Counted from the first letter of the stretch, positions 35,636-49,692 are shown. The stretch: DNA of 64,000 nucleotides from Hyaloperonospora brassicae (GCA_947650285.1 CANTFL010001484.1:124001-188000), one strand, 5' to 3'. Numbers and translations: made by a program. The notes: a model not told the origin generated them from the sequence alone.

Positions 35636-38129
35636 AGGAGAGGTGAACAAGTTTTTATTCCAATTCTAGCATTGGATCATGCGTGAACAATACATTTGTT
35701 TCATATTAACATCGTAGAAGAGATTGATCTACCATGTAGACGCGCTAGATCCTTTGTTTTACCGCCCAATAAATTGGTCGCTAAGGCACAATTGCAGTGA
35801 ATTGCTTCGAAAGTCATTTTGCTTGACGTACCGCGTAGCTACAATTGCCATTTATCTTTCTGAGCACATATTTTCCTGCCAATATACAATAACGGATGAT
35901 TTTGTAAAAGAGATCATCACAGGGGTCAATATCGTTGCCATTGATTTCTACTTTTAGCCCAGCAGGTCCCACCTATGTTACACGGAGCATCGTATTGCTT
36001 GCCGCAAATCACGATTGATTACACATCACCACCTCCTTTAGCATCTTCATATCTTATAATAGATGCAAGCTTTACCGCTATATGAAATTTACAAATTGGA
36101 GAAGAAATTTAAAGAAGTGTTTATAATTTACGGAATTATGTTCTTCTTGCACTTTTATAGAGTACGTCTTTTATATCCAGTAATATAAGTCAAACTCCGT
36201 CAATCAGCTACTTCTCACTCTATACTTCATTAAAAACATATCTTACATTCTAGATAGTTTAGGAACGCTACAAGCTTTATTTCTACAGTATCGCATATTT
36301 ATCTGACAAATTTACCTTGCATTTAGAGCATTTTCAAGTTCGGTATATATGGCGATAATTGCTCGCGGTAAGCCAAATTCGACCGCCCCAAGAGCTCCCG
36401 CATTAACACTATATTTCTGATATTTTTTTATTTTTATATGCATTAAGCCCTATAGAATTAGACGAAAAGGCATAAAAGATTAATTTCGCAGTCTGAGAAG
36501 TTTAAAATATTCTCATTTCGTACACCTCTGATGTACCGCCCTTCTTTTAGGTAATCGACTCAACTAACTAGGGCGATCTTTAATTAACCCTTAGACTTGC
36601 TCATACGGATGTAGAAGTCTGGCGCAAAATCAACAAGCTCAGCGGCTTACCACCAGGTATTCAGACCGATGTGCAATCTGCCATTTTAGCATTCTGATCA
36701 TTATGTGCGCTGGTGTCATCTTGCACATGCATACTAGAACACTAATCTTCAGGTTATGAGACCATTATCCACATAACTAGGTACTAGTTATACCCGAGCT
36801 GTTTCTTTTTTTGCTCCTTTTTGTTCGTTTAAATCTCTTCCTTTTCATTATTGTATTGTAGTATTTACAGATTCAGCACGCTGTTAATGATTTTACTAGT
36901 GAATAAGTCCCGCCAGCTATACATAAAACTGCTTCTTGTAGCAGCTTTGTGTCGCTCCATCCATCTCACCCCTCAGTGCGATACCCTGAAACTATTCGGC
37001 CAAGCACATCTTCTCATCGGCTGCGGTGCGCCAAGTCGCTATTCTATAGGCATACTCCACGCCTAAAATTCCATTTTCAAACACGGTAATGCCTCTTAAT
37101 CCGACAATTTTGCAAATTTGGTCCAATCGAAATTCCATACTTAACTGGACTACACAAGATGTGTAGTTTTTACCAGGGACAAAGTCCCAATAAAAGTAAT
37201 GTTCGAACAGCATACAAGTTGTTGGGAGCTGACGTACGTCAGCCACCAAAACACTGGATCTTGTGAGAGGTACTGATTTGATAATTAGTTTCGAGAGTAA
37301 GTACGTTTAGTCTGGGATGTTCTTTTTATTTAATAACAAATAGATTTCGCTCTCCCTTTTATCCTTATACGACAATTTTTATGGAGTTTTGCAATCCATA
37401 AAAATATTTATAAACAATTCGTTAAGGCAGCCATTCTTGATGCGGTTGTGCTGGGATTCTCTGAATCCTTTGTCCCCTGGAAAGGAGACCGTAAGCTCTT
37501 TGAGCTTGTTTACTCTCTGAGTCGAGTCCTTCGAGCTAAGTTGCTCCTTACGCGTTTAAATCATTCTCTAAATTAAGGAGCTGTGAGGCTCCACTACATA
37601 TTTAACATTTGTCTAGTTTGGTAAAGGGAGTGTGGCGGTGGTTCACTTTGGTGGTCCATAATGGGATAGGTTCGTAACCCATATATATTACCACTCAAAT
37701 AATGTGGCGCTGTTTAGCCACTTATGGTCCAGTTCTAGGTTTACCGTTGTTTTAAAATTATAATAGACTTACGTTTTTTCGCACGAAGAATGTCCTTCCG
37801 TTTGAAAGAGTCACTAAACGCTAGCTTTCATCGTTATCGGTACATGAAACGGGCCTTGCTAGTTGTCTTTGACTACTTGACCTGGAATTTCTGTTGAGAC
37901 ATATGCTGTATAGCACTTTGTGCTGTTTATTATTCTGGAACGTATAAATTACCCTGAAACTGGACGATAAGCTTAGTGACCAAGTCGAATTATAATTCTT
38001 GTTGCGAACAAAGTAGCCTGTTGAGCTAATCCCTTCCTTTGGCGAATACCTATTCATTCTCTGTGGGGAAGTAGATCGAAGAATGGTATGAAAGTGGACT
38101 GGAAAATGGCTTCTGTGGTATTGGATCAT
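35636..38129. other. AT-rich gene desert, part 3
   Basis: No gene recognised. The only notable item is the CAACAAGCTCAGCGGCTT repeat at about 36631 shared with 26232. A 102-codon minus frame at 37821-38129 abuts a family-A copy and shows no domain. Confidence 0.5.
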
Positions 38130-38900
38130 GTAAGAGGTGCGGATGAGTGGATCAAGACTATCTATACCGATTTGGGAGATGATCCGATCTTAGGGTTGAT
38201 CCGATTAAAGATGTATTAGATGTAAGAAAATATACGATATGAGAGGAGATCCATCCGGACCAAAGATAGGGAATATACCAACGAGCATTCGATGTACCAG
38301 AGACAGCGTTATTCATTGGAAGACACGTGTCGAGTGCCTATTGCATAGATAGGCTAGGTCGTAGGTTTATGAATTTGGTTGGCCAACATTAAATAGAGTT
38401 CAAATTACTTGAAAAAACGTTTGACATCTTTTCCGGGATAGATAACTAGCCTTCCGACGAAACGAAAACGTTTCGCCGTTTTCTATGCAAGTTTCACACC
38501 TGGATTTATTGGCCAGGAGCGTTCAGGACTCTTAATATCATCAAGGCCACTACGAAATAGCGCTGTAAGAAAGCAAGGGTGATCAAGGAGATGAGACGGA
38601 TTTAGTGTTCGAAAGGTCAAGCTGATCAAGATCTACATTTTGGACAAGGCGATCTCGGTAAGATCCAGGTAGCCCATATCGAGTACCTACAAGTAACTTG
38701 TGATCGCGTGAAATTCTTCACGCGATCAACTCAACCCCAAACACGGTCAAGTTTATCATCGACAAGAGTCCACCATAAAATGTGTAGCCCATTTTACCGA
38801 CGAGTACACAAGGTAGAGAAGACAGTGAATCACACGGAATTAGAGGTCCCCCTCCTATAGTCGGTCTCTTGGGCGCTAGTAGAGAGGTCGGATCGCATCA
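38130..38900 (-). repeat. Family-A repeat copy 3
   Basis: Diverged copy in the same orientation as copy 1. It shares the CCGGGATAGATAACTAGCCTTCC-type segment near 38440, GGACAAGGCGATCTCGG near 38641, AAACACGGTCAAGTTTATCATCGACA near 38730 and ends with CTTGGGCGCTAGTAGAGAGGTCGG at about 38866-38890. It is followed 0.6 kb later by an oppositely oriented copy. Confidence 0.7.
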
Positions 38901-39529
38901 GCAATTCTGTGAACCCCGATCTACCGCATTTTCTCTGCTCGGAGGTGCACGAGAGACTACGTGAAAGCTGCTCAAAATCAACATTAAACAGTTTTCTATT
39001 TCGACCAAAGCGTGCAGTAAGTGGCTAACTATTTGCAATAATTACCAAAAAGAACGTTACCATTTTATGTGGGACCCCGATAATATCTATTGACTGTGAG
39101 GCACGTTTCGTAGCCCGTAGAGTACATTGATAAGGGTGGGGTCTACGCATTCGTTTTGTCGGATGCATAGATCAATAAGAGATAAGGGTATAAATCGCTA
39201 ACTCATAGGTCCTCGAAGTTATACGCTGATGGAAAACTTATTAGCTTCTAAGCGGCCGCCTACAATACCAGGATTCTATCGCAGAAGCCTAAGAATATAT
39301 ACACAGATAACAATGTAATTCGGCTAGTCGCACGGATTTTTATAGCTGTACATATCATGTTAAGTTTGGAAAAGAACACGACATAATGAGTTGAATGATA
39401 CATTAATTCACGACTATCAGAGTCGGCTAGTAGGAAAAAAACGACTCTTGTACTCACACATCTTACACATATCTTACACATGATACAGTTGTGGAGGAAT
39501 TGCGATCCATCATTTGAGTAGTCGATCTC

Positions 39530-40010
39530 AACTCTTTGGCGGCTCCTGAACGACCGATAAACGGAGGAATTATTCCTCTTTTATTTGACCCTTGCCTATC
39601 TGTGTTTTTGTCAGTAGGGCGGGTCACACTCTTTTAGGTGTAGCTGAATCAAGGCTGAACTTGACCGTGTATGTGGTCGGGCTTCTGCGGTTAAACCTTA
39701 TACAGTTGCGGGTGTACTTGTAAGGACTTCGTATACGAGTCACCTTGATCTACATAAAATATTCTTTTCCAAAGTAGATATATGATATCGCGAGCCTTCT
39801 GAACACTTTATTCGTCTTGCAATATTGCAACCTTTGCCTTTACTTGTTTGCTGCGTCCAATAGCAGTTGAGGTATTGGTTAAGAAACCTCGATCTCTGGC
39901 CAACGATCCAGGTATATCACTTGATTTCAGTATGTGCTTTTATTTACGTCGGGTGGCCAGTAAATTAACTCGGAAGAAAAATTGACACGTGTACTTATTA
40001 GAAATTTATA
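39530..40010 (+). repeat. Family-A repeat copy 4 (opposite orientation)
   Basis: Starts with CTTTGGCGGCTCCTGAACGACC at about 39535, the diverged primer-like block. It continues through AAGGCTGAACTTGACCGTGTA, shared with copy 6 at about 58785, and the CTTGTTTGCTGCGTCCAATAG segment. It ends near the AATTGACACGTGTACTTATTA stretch. It forms an inverted pair with copies 2 and 3. Confidence 0.7.
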
Positions 40011-43000
40011 TGAAATTTTATGATAGTCGATTTAATTAAAAAAACTAATACCTTGATAGGCCAATCTGTATTACGAATTTCGAGGCCACGTGTATCCCTC
40101 TCCAAAAAATCGACACTTTTTACCTATGTGATGTATAGCAAGTAAGCTCTCTCTTGCACCTTGGCGTGGTTCACAACCGATTTGTACGCAGCTTACTCCA
40201 GTTTACCGATCTTTGTTTGGTATCGCGATCTCTGGTCAGTCTTTCGAGCTCTGATTGTGATCGCCATCTTAGGTGACATTTGTCTCAATTTAGGTAATCA
40301 TCCTTGAGTAAGAAACAGGTATCATTCTTGCCTACGACGAACTCGCGATCTGGTACGTTTGGGCACACGATCGTGATTACCCGTACCAGATTGAACCCTC
40401 AAATCAGACTTTGGCAATCAGTGCGCCCCAGGTCCTACTTCAACGGTAAATTCTCGTGACTGCTATGCCTCACAATTCTTATACAAGGAAATTAAGATGC
40501 TTTAAATTGACATCAAATTGGCCCGTTAGTATACGCCTTGGAGCAGGCTGTTTGATATAAAATATTTGACGCCTCAAAAGTCACGTGAATTCATCGATTA
40601 AAGAGCTGATGTATGTTATTCGTAATACAAACACGATACTGAAAAATATTATATAACGTTTATAAACGGAATCCTTCACATTAGACAGGTCTTCAAACGT
40701 AGTTTTTGGGAGAATGTACGCCTCTTCTTCTTAAAAACGTTTCTAGTACTACACTAATTCATATAAGGCGTTCAGAACGGGGTATACGTAGGTATTTCTT
40801 GGTAGTGCCACCAGGTGTACCACAGTGTACATCGATTACATTGTGTTTTGAGTGTGAATAGAATATTCTATTGTGTATAATACACTAAATAGTTGCGCAA
40901 TCCAATAAACCGTTATTATGCAAGATTGCAAATTTGCGGGTGTCGTCTGTCGATTTCGTCACCGATGACTTGCCTCATGACGCTAGCTTAAAGTATTGTT
41001 TGCTTAAACTTAGCCACAATATCTAATGTGTACAATTTTGTATACCACAAAAACTTAACCAGGTCACTTGTGCGATGCCTGACTCAAATGACAAGACTCA
41101 GTGCGTCGCGCGCTAATAATGATTTACCACTACAGGATTTGTGAAAATAGAGAGTGTGAAAAAGGGTTCCTTTACAGGCTCTCGAGTTCACCTGGAAGGA
41201 CTTCGTGTTTTTACTCAGTATCACAGACTCATCCTTCATTTATTTAGTGGATTAGAGTATCACTCACGCTACGCGTAAAGAATTATTTCACTTAAATATC
41301 TTTAAAAAGGCTGCGGTCAACCGATTGAGCTCGACCGTAAAATGCTTGATGCTAAGCATAAATTTATCCAAAAGGGTATACAAAAACCACGCTTCAATCG
41401 GCGAGTTATATGAGACATCAACTTGATAAGTCTACGATAAGAAGAATTTGCTTTACTGTCTATGTTCCCCTCGGTCTAAAATGAAGAGGGAGCAAGTGGC
41501 CGATAGATGAACCGCTAAAACACCAGCGAATTTTTGCAACCATTCTGAGATATATATGTTCACTGAACCCCCATCTTACAGATTGACATTGCGACTTAAA
41601 GAAGTTTCAATGATTTCTTTTGCTAGGATAATTTGTCGAACTCGATAGGGCCATAAGCGTTGTCGTATCGAAGACGACACGATAATTGTTTATTTTGGCT
41701 TATCATGGTAACATGGACTTTACAAATAAAATGTAACAAACGATTTGTGTCTTTCACCATTGTGATAGACGTGATTCTTTTTATATTTTAACAATTTCTA
41801 TTAAGTAGATCAAATCCATAATTCTACTTAATGTTCCAATCCGACGTCTGAACTCGATGGTGATGTATCCATTACTATATATTAATGAACCTCGATATTT
41901 CACACGGACACAAAATTAAGTTAAATAATGTATATGTATCATAAATTTGTACGTAATTTAAATATCGACGTTCTTTTTGTAGAAAATACCACAGCTGATA
42001 GTATTTTGCATCATGTTCTTGGAGATCCTGCAGATAATTACATTGAGCAGAATAGTATTTTGCAGGGTTTAATGGAGGTATGTAATGTTATATACAGATT
42101 TTGGTTTCCCATTCATAACTAAAAACAAGGTAGCTGTACTCGCAAATGAATTCGAGTCCATGCAAATGTCAGAACTGAACTTATCAAAATCCTTGCTTAG
42201 AATTTCCTACCCTATAACATTTGCAATGTAAGATAATGATATCTCGAGACACACTACAATGCGTTGTACACAGCACGCAAACTTTAGTATTAGAAAGCCT
42301 AGAATGACGGAACATTATGACATGTACAGATTATTAAAAGTAGTTAAGAAAATTAAAAGTAGAAGGTGTATCTATGATTCGAAGCTGGCTTTTAAACAAT
42401 AGAAAAGACACTTTTAGATGAAAGGTGAGCATCTTAATATAAAGAACAATCGATGTCTAAGAAATACTCACGAATATTACGTACAGTGATTAAAAATATG
42501 TCACACATGGACACACGAGAATAACTTCTTTTGGTCGCTACGAAGAGCTCAGATAGTATAATCAAAGAGTGCCCAAGTCGAGCAAAAATTTCAACAAAAA
42601 TAATATACATATAGAAGAACCGTGTTTCTTTTAAACAAATTCCGTAGTGTTATAGCCAGCCATAAATATCGTTATCGCGACTTCTCTGAAAAACCTCTTT
42701 TGTCGAAGTTGGTCTAAATGCTTGTGACAAGCGGTGTTTTTCCAAAGTGAATGTGCTACCACAAGTCCCGTATGAGCTATGACTTTATGTTAAGGTACAT
42801 GTTTGCAAGTTTTCGGGTATTATAATAAATACCTTATCGTACCACCACAGGCTTCAAATGTTTGATCGCTGTAGTTCTGATAAAGAATATTTTTTTCGAA
42901 TTCACAATGAATTTTAACACTGTTATTTGCAACATATTAACGGACGAGAGATATTTGCAAATATAATAGAAAAATCTGTAAGTATTTCTGGTCGCTAATT

Positions 43001-46000
43001 CATGGCAGAATTTGCTACGACACTATCGATATAACATAAATCAATTTCAGCGCCTCATATTGAATTTCGTACATACTGATATATGTATTAACATCGCCGA
43101 GCACCTAACGCCGCCGTTTATCTGACGTTGATTTGCGAGATAGGCGATCTGAACTCACATACTAATTCGTCGGGAAAGGGAGGGGTCGTGGATTCACTAT
43201 AATTTTACATTTTTTCAAAGCTATCATCGCACTATTTCGTTATTCACCGCACCACTACCCGAAAAGATTCTGGTCATTCGACATAGATCCAAGACAAAAG
43301 CTCTTCCTACCAGGTCACCACGGATAAAGATATCATCTTTTCACCTCTGAATATGACGACGATATCCTCCTTTGATGCTCAAATATACACGCTTAGGTTA
43401 GAAGTTTTACACGATAAAATTAGCTATTATATAGTACACATAGAATATGTCAGTTTCATAGGTACTCATGTCGTATAGATGTTATGAAAGATAAGAAATA
43501 GCGATGACAATTTGCCCAATATTATAATATTCAGTTCATAGTGCCTTACCTCAAGGGTCGACTCCAATCTATTTTAAATTACGCATTATTCGTGCTGGGT
43601 AGTCAAATTGTACTTAATTCGTCTAGTTGAAGATCATAACTTCAATAAATCGTCCTTCTGTCCTTCACGCTCATATAATAAAGTATCCTGGATAAACACC
43701 AATACAAAATTCAGTCGATGTTTCTTGTAAGCAAATTCTTTCCGACGTACATATCACTCGTTTAACCCGGTCGCAACACATTTTACGAATCTTTTGATTA
43801 ATATAAACTATTCTTTAACGCCTGAGAAAATCTTCAATTAAAATTCTAGCAAAAAACAGTCGAGATAATATTACTACAAGTTCCTTGTACGTTTATCGGC
43901 GAAGTTTTGAGAGTCCGAATAGTGTATATCGGCTCAGTCTCATGATAATTGGCTGACCCGTCAAAATTATCGCATCACTATATAAAAAATAAACTTTGGT
44001 ATTGACTTCGCGTACTATTCTTTAATCATATTTTTGTGTAATATCAACATAAGTGCCCGAGCTTCATCAGGCACAAAGTATTTACATGGAATGCTTATGA
44101 TTGAAATGAATATTTTAATACGGTCGTCCGATATAAGCTATGCGATTCGGTACAACAAGATGACGTTATTGTGTCGTCTCTTATTCTATTTTTTAATATG
44201 AAGCTTATTATAAAATAAGCAGACTTTGTAAAAAAGTTTAAGAGAGGAGGTCTCCATTTTGCCATTAACACTACCACTTGCTGATGCATAACCAAGTCTT
44301 GCTACTAAAAAATATATCTGAACAGTCTCAGACCCGTGCCTCCGACAACAGAAACCTTACACTATAAGCAAATGCTGTAGACTGGGACTACAAAAACGTA
44401 TTTTACCAGTATATAGAAGTTTAATCGGGTATAACATCTTAAATTGACCACTTCTCGGCTCGAGAATTGTTTTTTGTTCGCACAACAAAATCTGCGACTT
44501 CGGTAAATTCTAGGTGCTATCGCTTAATATACTTATATGTACAAATCGCGATTTTAAACACGGTTTGATCTTCTACACTGGATAAAAATAGCATTTGTCA
44601 GCGCTATTATCGGAAATCGAGGGGTATATGACACGTATTACCCGCATTTACATACTAATTGTCCGTATCCAATACAATCTGCATGCATTATATACTCTTT
44701 TTTTCAAATATTGTAAAAATGATGCTGCTCATCAATTGTCGGTGCGCATCGTTACGATTACCTTAATTTTGCTTAGACAAGCCCGCTCGCAATATTAGAT
44801 ATATGTATATCAGATTAGTATGAGTTTCAATACGAGAAGTCTAAGCTACGTTTCGTGCATGCTTAATTTATCAAACTGAAAAAAACCATTTACGGCAGCG
44901 CATCAATATCTACTCAGAAATTTGGTGAAATAATCCTATTTATTATATTTTAAGGCGACTTACAATTGATACGAGCTACGTCTAGTTAGCTCAATACAGG
45001 ATCGATTTTTTAGTCTTATATGTTTCCATATAACCTTACAAATGTCTACGCTTTTTTCTTGTGAAAGTATTAGGTACATCTTAGGCATTTTATGTGGCCG
45101 CATTGCTCGCATCTAGAGTTACTATGGTGTGCAGTCCACTAGCCTGATATCCAAGCATTATGGTGGCCGACTTTATCGAAATAAATCGGCATCCAAAAGC
45201 TGATAGAGAAGTAGAAACATACAAGGCCAAAGCCTATATACATTCCCCGAAGATAGAGCGAGTGCCCTGAATCACGTAAAAGTACTGAAATGTACTATAC
45301 CGATCAGAAGCGTTAAATTATTATCGTTGGGTGTGGTATTATGCACCAATGTATTGGAACAAGATAATCAATAATTAGTCATTTTATAAAAAAGGCCAAA
45401 ATGTCCATATACGTCGTCGCGAAGTCGCAACAGTATGGCGTATCTTTAAAATTGGTCGGGGTTAACATAGACATAACGCTCTTATAATTCGGCAACCCCA
45501 TCAGATTTTCTAGGCGTGTAGAAGTATCATTTTCATATACACTCGATATTTTATATATTGCTTTACCTGTTTAACATGTATTCCTTATCACCGTGAAGAG
45601 CGAAGTGGCATAAGTCATGACTTTCGTGACCAATATGGCTAGTGGTAGTCGAATAACGCTGTTTGAAACAGCCGATAACGAATGTAAATCTCGATTTCGC
45701 TGGAATAGACAATTTTAAAGATGATAGCGGTGACGCTTAGAACAAGCGCATTTTTAAATTTGTAAAAATTTGTTGTGGGTAGCCTGAACATGCAAAAGAT
45801 CCAACATAAAAAAATATCTGATCGTACTGAACTTTAGAATGTATAAATCTGCTGTGATTTCTTATTTGCCTTGTTTGTAGAATTTAAAGCCAATGAATTA
45901 GCCGACAGCATAGCTTCCGAAAAAGGTTTTTAATGCATGTTTGTCACATGGATATCATACCAGCTTTATCAGTCAGCTTTCGCAAGAGCGTATATGCACT

Positions 46001-46053
46001 GATATTAGAACGATAGCCTACTTTATAAAACATCTGTTAACGGATGCATGAAA
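40011..46053. other. AT-rich gene desert, part 4
   Basis: No frame above 70 codons. A local direct repeat GATAGTATTTTGCA / GAATAGTATTTTGCA lies at about 41998 and 42050. Nothing else stood out on either strand. Confidence 0.5.
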
Positions 46054-46370
46054 TGTAACGAGGTAGCCCGTTACATGAAATTTCAATTTCGAAGAAAATG
46101 GAATTAAAGAATATTACATTAGATATTCCTATAACAATTTCACAAATCACAGTGATATTGTTGGGATGACCAAAAGATCTACTCATTGGTTGATGTTGTG
46201 ACTATATCAACCCCCCCCCCGATCGCTGCTAGACGCGCGCAATGGGCGGTGAGTGGACGTCATCATGCCTTTAGTTATATTAACATAATTAAGTCAGTAC
46301 AAACAAAGAACAAGAGTTATAGGACTTAATTTATATCAAATAACATTTTTACTTTTACCACGAATAGAGT
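46054..46370. repeat. Truncated LTR, type b
   Basis: Starts TGTAACGAGGTAGCCCGTTACATG and follows the order of 10723-11040: AAAGAATATT, GGTGATATTG-type segment, CAAAAGATCTACTCATTGGTTGAT, a C10 run at 46211-46220, CTAGACGCGCGCAATGGGCGGTGAGT and the AGACTTAATT block. Homology ends at about 46365, so the 3' ~75 bp with GCCCCGTTACA is absent. Confidence 0.75.
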
Positions 46371-46377
46371 CGTTGAC

Positions 46378-46578
46378 TTAGTCGCTATCCTTATCTGTAT
46401 TCGTGTAATACATAGCATGGCACTGACCTTCACTGTCGTCAGTGAAAGTTAGCTCCGTAGTGCCAAAGCAGTACGCAGTTGCCGGTGCCCCGGTATATGA
46501 CAATGGATTGAGCTCATTTAGACTGCTAATCAAGCTGTCAGAGGCCTTATTGCAACAAATGTAGCTCCAACGTTCCAC
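46378..46578 (-). other. Short open frame next to the truncated LTR
   Basis: A 66-codon frame with several Cys/Trp/Tyr residues (MERWSYICCNKASDS at its start). It abuts the LTR fragment and could be retroelement-internal, but no domain is recognisable. Confidence 0.2.
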
Positions 46579-46659
46579 CGGCTAAACAGTTTAAATGGTA
46601 CAGGAGATCGGCGCGTTCCAAGATGAGAGCATCCGTAAATGCAAAAAGTCTGGAAGATT

Positions 46660-48150
46660 TATTGGTGTACACCCACCCTTTGATACGTGCACACACCTCT
46701 GAAATAGATGCCCTTTCCAGTTATCGTCACTTTCGTAACTAGGCACTGCACACGTATACATAAAAATGTCATATAAGAATTCTTTGCTTTGTACACACCA
46801 CTCCTTGATACATGCCTCTTTTGTGTCAGCACCCAGCCTTGCGTACGACTTCCGCTCTCATTCTCCGGCAAACTCCCCTATAGGTACCTTAATACTAACA
46901 TTTTCCCGTATTTAAAACAGATTCCACAATGCCGTCAACAACGCCTGAGATACGAGCAGCAATTCATCCCTACATCCGCGTGAGCTATCGCGGCGAAAAG
47001 CTAAAAGGCGCAGCATGTGACCTGCGCGTTGTTATGCGCATTGTCGTATCCGCCAAATGGATAATTGTGCTGCTGTAAGAGTCCCTTAATCTACTAGAGT
47101 ACACGGTCTGCACGACCGCAGGAGACCGTTTCGCTGCTAAGCAGAGATGAGTTTGCGTACGGACGACAACGCAGAAGCTGTAACGTCTCTGTCGCAGCCA
47201 CTTGAAGCTACTCGGTCGATTGTTAATGGATGTCGCACGATCGTACAGGTGGCCAATTACAATTTGTCGAACAGGGGAGCAGACGCCACATATTCACACT
47301 GGAGTACTTGTTTTTGTTTAAAGTCGACCTCTAAATGATAATTTGCTGACTTATTTTGGATGTGAAATCTGTCTTTGACCTGCTCATGTAAATGAAATCG
47401 CTGCGTTAGATCTGTGACAGTATAGCGTCGCCGATAAATCGCAAGATTAGCATATATGATCAGTCCATTCCTGCAAGGAACGAGCGCTCGTGCGCCGACG
47501 TGTTTTGTGCGCTCGTTGGGAGAGCCGGGTGTAAGCGCGCAAAAATTGCATCTTCTCAGATCGATGCTATTAATGCGACGATTCGTTATTGACGAGGCGT
47601 CTGATATATGTTCGGGGAGGCTGTTTAATCACTTGCTGCTGATGTTGCTTTTGCGTTTAATCGAATACGGTGTAGAAGGCCTACTGCTTCGTGGTACGAG
47701 ACGGATAGGCCATCATGGACGAGCATTTCTGCCTGACAATTGACTCGCCCATGTTTTTGAGCTCGATAGAGGCGAGAAGACCATCGTGAAGTGGAAATCT
47801 ATCGATAATCCGAACGCTATCATTTCCATCTACCCAAAATCCATTTAACATTCGACGAATCACTGTGTGGATGACCAGCATGAGTATTATCTATAAATAG
47901 GGGAAATTTTAGTATTAGGGGTACTTATAGGGGAGTTTGCCAAAGAATGAGAGCGGAATTCATACGCAAGGCTGGGTGCTGACAAAAAAGAGGCATGTAT
48001 CAAGGAGTGGTGTATACAAAGTAAATAATTCTTATGTGAAATTTTCTATGTATACGTGTGCAGTGCCTAGTTAGGAAAGTGACGATAACTGGAAAGGGAA
48101 TCTATTTCAGGGGTGTTTGTATGTATCAAAGGGTTGGTGTGTACCTATAA
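46660..48150. mobile_element. 1.5-kb element with long imperfect terminal inverted repeats
   Basis: The left arm (about 46660-46915) and the right arm (about 47895-48150) are reverse complements with roughly 85% match by eye. Shared blocks include TTGGTGTACACCCACCCTTTGATAC, GTTATCGTCACTTTC, AGGCACTGCACACGTATACATA, TCCTTGATACATGCCTCTTTT, CAGCACCCAGCCTTGCG and GCAAACTCCCCTATA. The interior (about 46916-47894) is more GC-rich than the surroundings and carries 63- to 95-codon frames with no recognised domain. Within each arm a CACCxxTTTGATAC motif occurs twice. The layout fits a non-autonomous TIR DNA transposon or foldback element. No clear target duplication was identified. Confidence 0.7.
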
Positions 48151-48419
48151 ATGTCCATTTGTATTAGAGGGGGAAACGCAATAATGCAGATTGACTAACT
48201 AGTCAGTTTAATATAATATTACTGTAGATGCAAACAAATCTTGAGGGAAGATGGTGCAGGAATTTGCGACAAACTGATTTTTGACATATCTGGGACGCGA
48301 CGAAGCGTAAACAAGTATCATATTTCGATTATGGCATAGGCGCTTGCACACTAAATCGGATATTTCTCCAAATTTACTTTAGGAGAAAAGTGACTGTAAC
48401 TGATTAAGAGGACACGGTT

Positions 48420-49692
48420 TTTGAAATATGTGCATCGTGGAAAGTCAAGCAGATCAGCTCTCTCATCGCAGATCGCGAATATGTATCTGATATTCAGTAG
48501 GCATCAATATGTTTTAATCATGAACGTGTTCTCATCATCCCATCGATTTTTAAAGTTTTATAGTTGCGAAGACTCAAATGGAGCGGGCTTGCCTCAGTTC
48601 TGGGAGTAGCTGAATCGAATTCTTTATACAAGGACTTGAACGACTTTAAGTATGTGTTTACTCAATACATGCCGTTCTATTTATCGAAGGATCAGCGCCC
48701 ACATGACGAAGCTGAGCTCAAATCGATCTGGAAGTACTTAGTCGTAAAAAGTGTCAACTAATTCGATTAACGTACAGGCGATCAACAAGCTTACTGATAG
48801 AAGTCTAGCGGCGGGCCATCCGAAGAAGTACACATCGATTCATAGTTGTGCTACTTTCTGTATGCAAAATATCACGGTCCAATGGTGGATAATATATGCA
48901 TGTATCTACTTAAAGGCTGCTCGGAACGGGCTTGGACGCCGGTATCGAGTAAATACATTATCATGGATAGTTTCACAAATACTTTCATCTTTTCGTCAAT
49001 TAATTTAAGAGATAGCCTAATTAGATTATCAGGCGCGAACAAAACAGCTTGTACACCGCCATTATCCATGGCATACTCTGAAATTCGCTTGCTATGGCTT
49101 AAGGACTAAATTAAACCCAGAAATATCCAGCGAATACGATACGAATACATTAAGATAAGTGCGAGATTCGCACCAAGGTACTTCTACGAGGTGATCATCT
49201 ACATCCGGATTATGGATGAGATTGAAATGCCTAATGTGGTAGTCCATCAAATTCTACTCCGAAAGGTTTTTACATATAAGAGAGCATTTGTTGACGCTAA
49301 GTTAACAAATTGTGTAACATCCGCAAGCAAGATGCCACTAACTGGTTGCATCGTGGTCAAAATTGAGTACGAGCTGATCTAGAACAGAATTGGACTACCA
49401 TCGACCGACCACCTCCAGGAAATTTCAAGCACTTTCTTTATTTCCTGGCGCAGAGGTGTGTTTACACAAGCACTCTTGCGACTACGCCGCTATAACCTGC
49501 TATCGTTTTCACGGACCGTGTTTTACATTTCACGTCCGAAATCGGTCCAAACGCTTCGTAAAATATGGCGAGAAGTCTGCCATTGTGCTCGCGGAGTATA
49601 ACTCATCCGTGGTTTGTGTATTAAGCATACTGAACGTCGTCTCTTGTGCACTCTACGCTGACATATTATATATCCGTCGTTGTCATTTATGA
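48420..49692 (+). pseudogene. Unidentified, frame-shifting open stretch
   Basis: Overlapping plus frames without good ATG starts (48564-48761, 48751-49008, 48846-49109, 49191-49382, 49390-49692) keep coding-like composition in an otherwise stop-dense zone. Segments such as FKYVFTQYMPFYLSKDQRP and SKMPLTGCIVVKIEYELI look protein-like. No family was recognised; it may be a decayed transposon or host gene. Confidence 0.25.
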
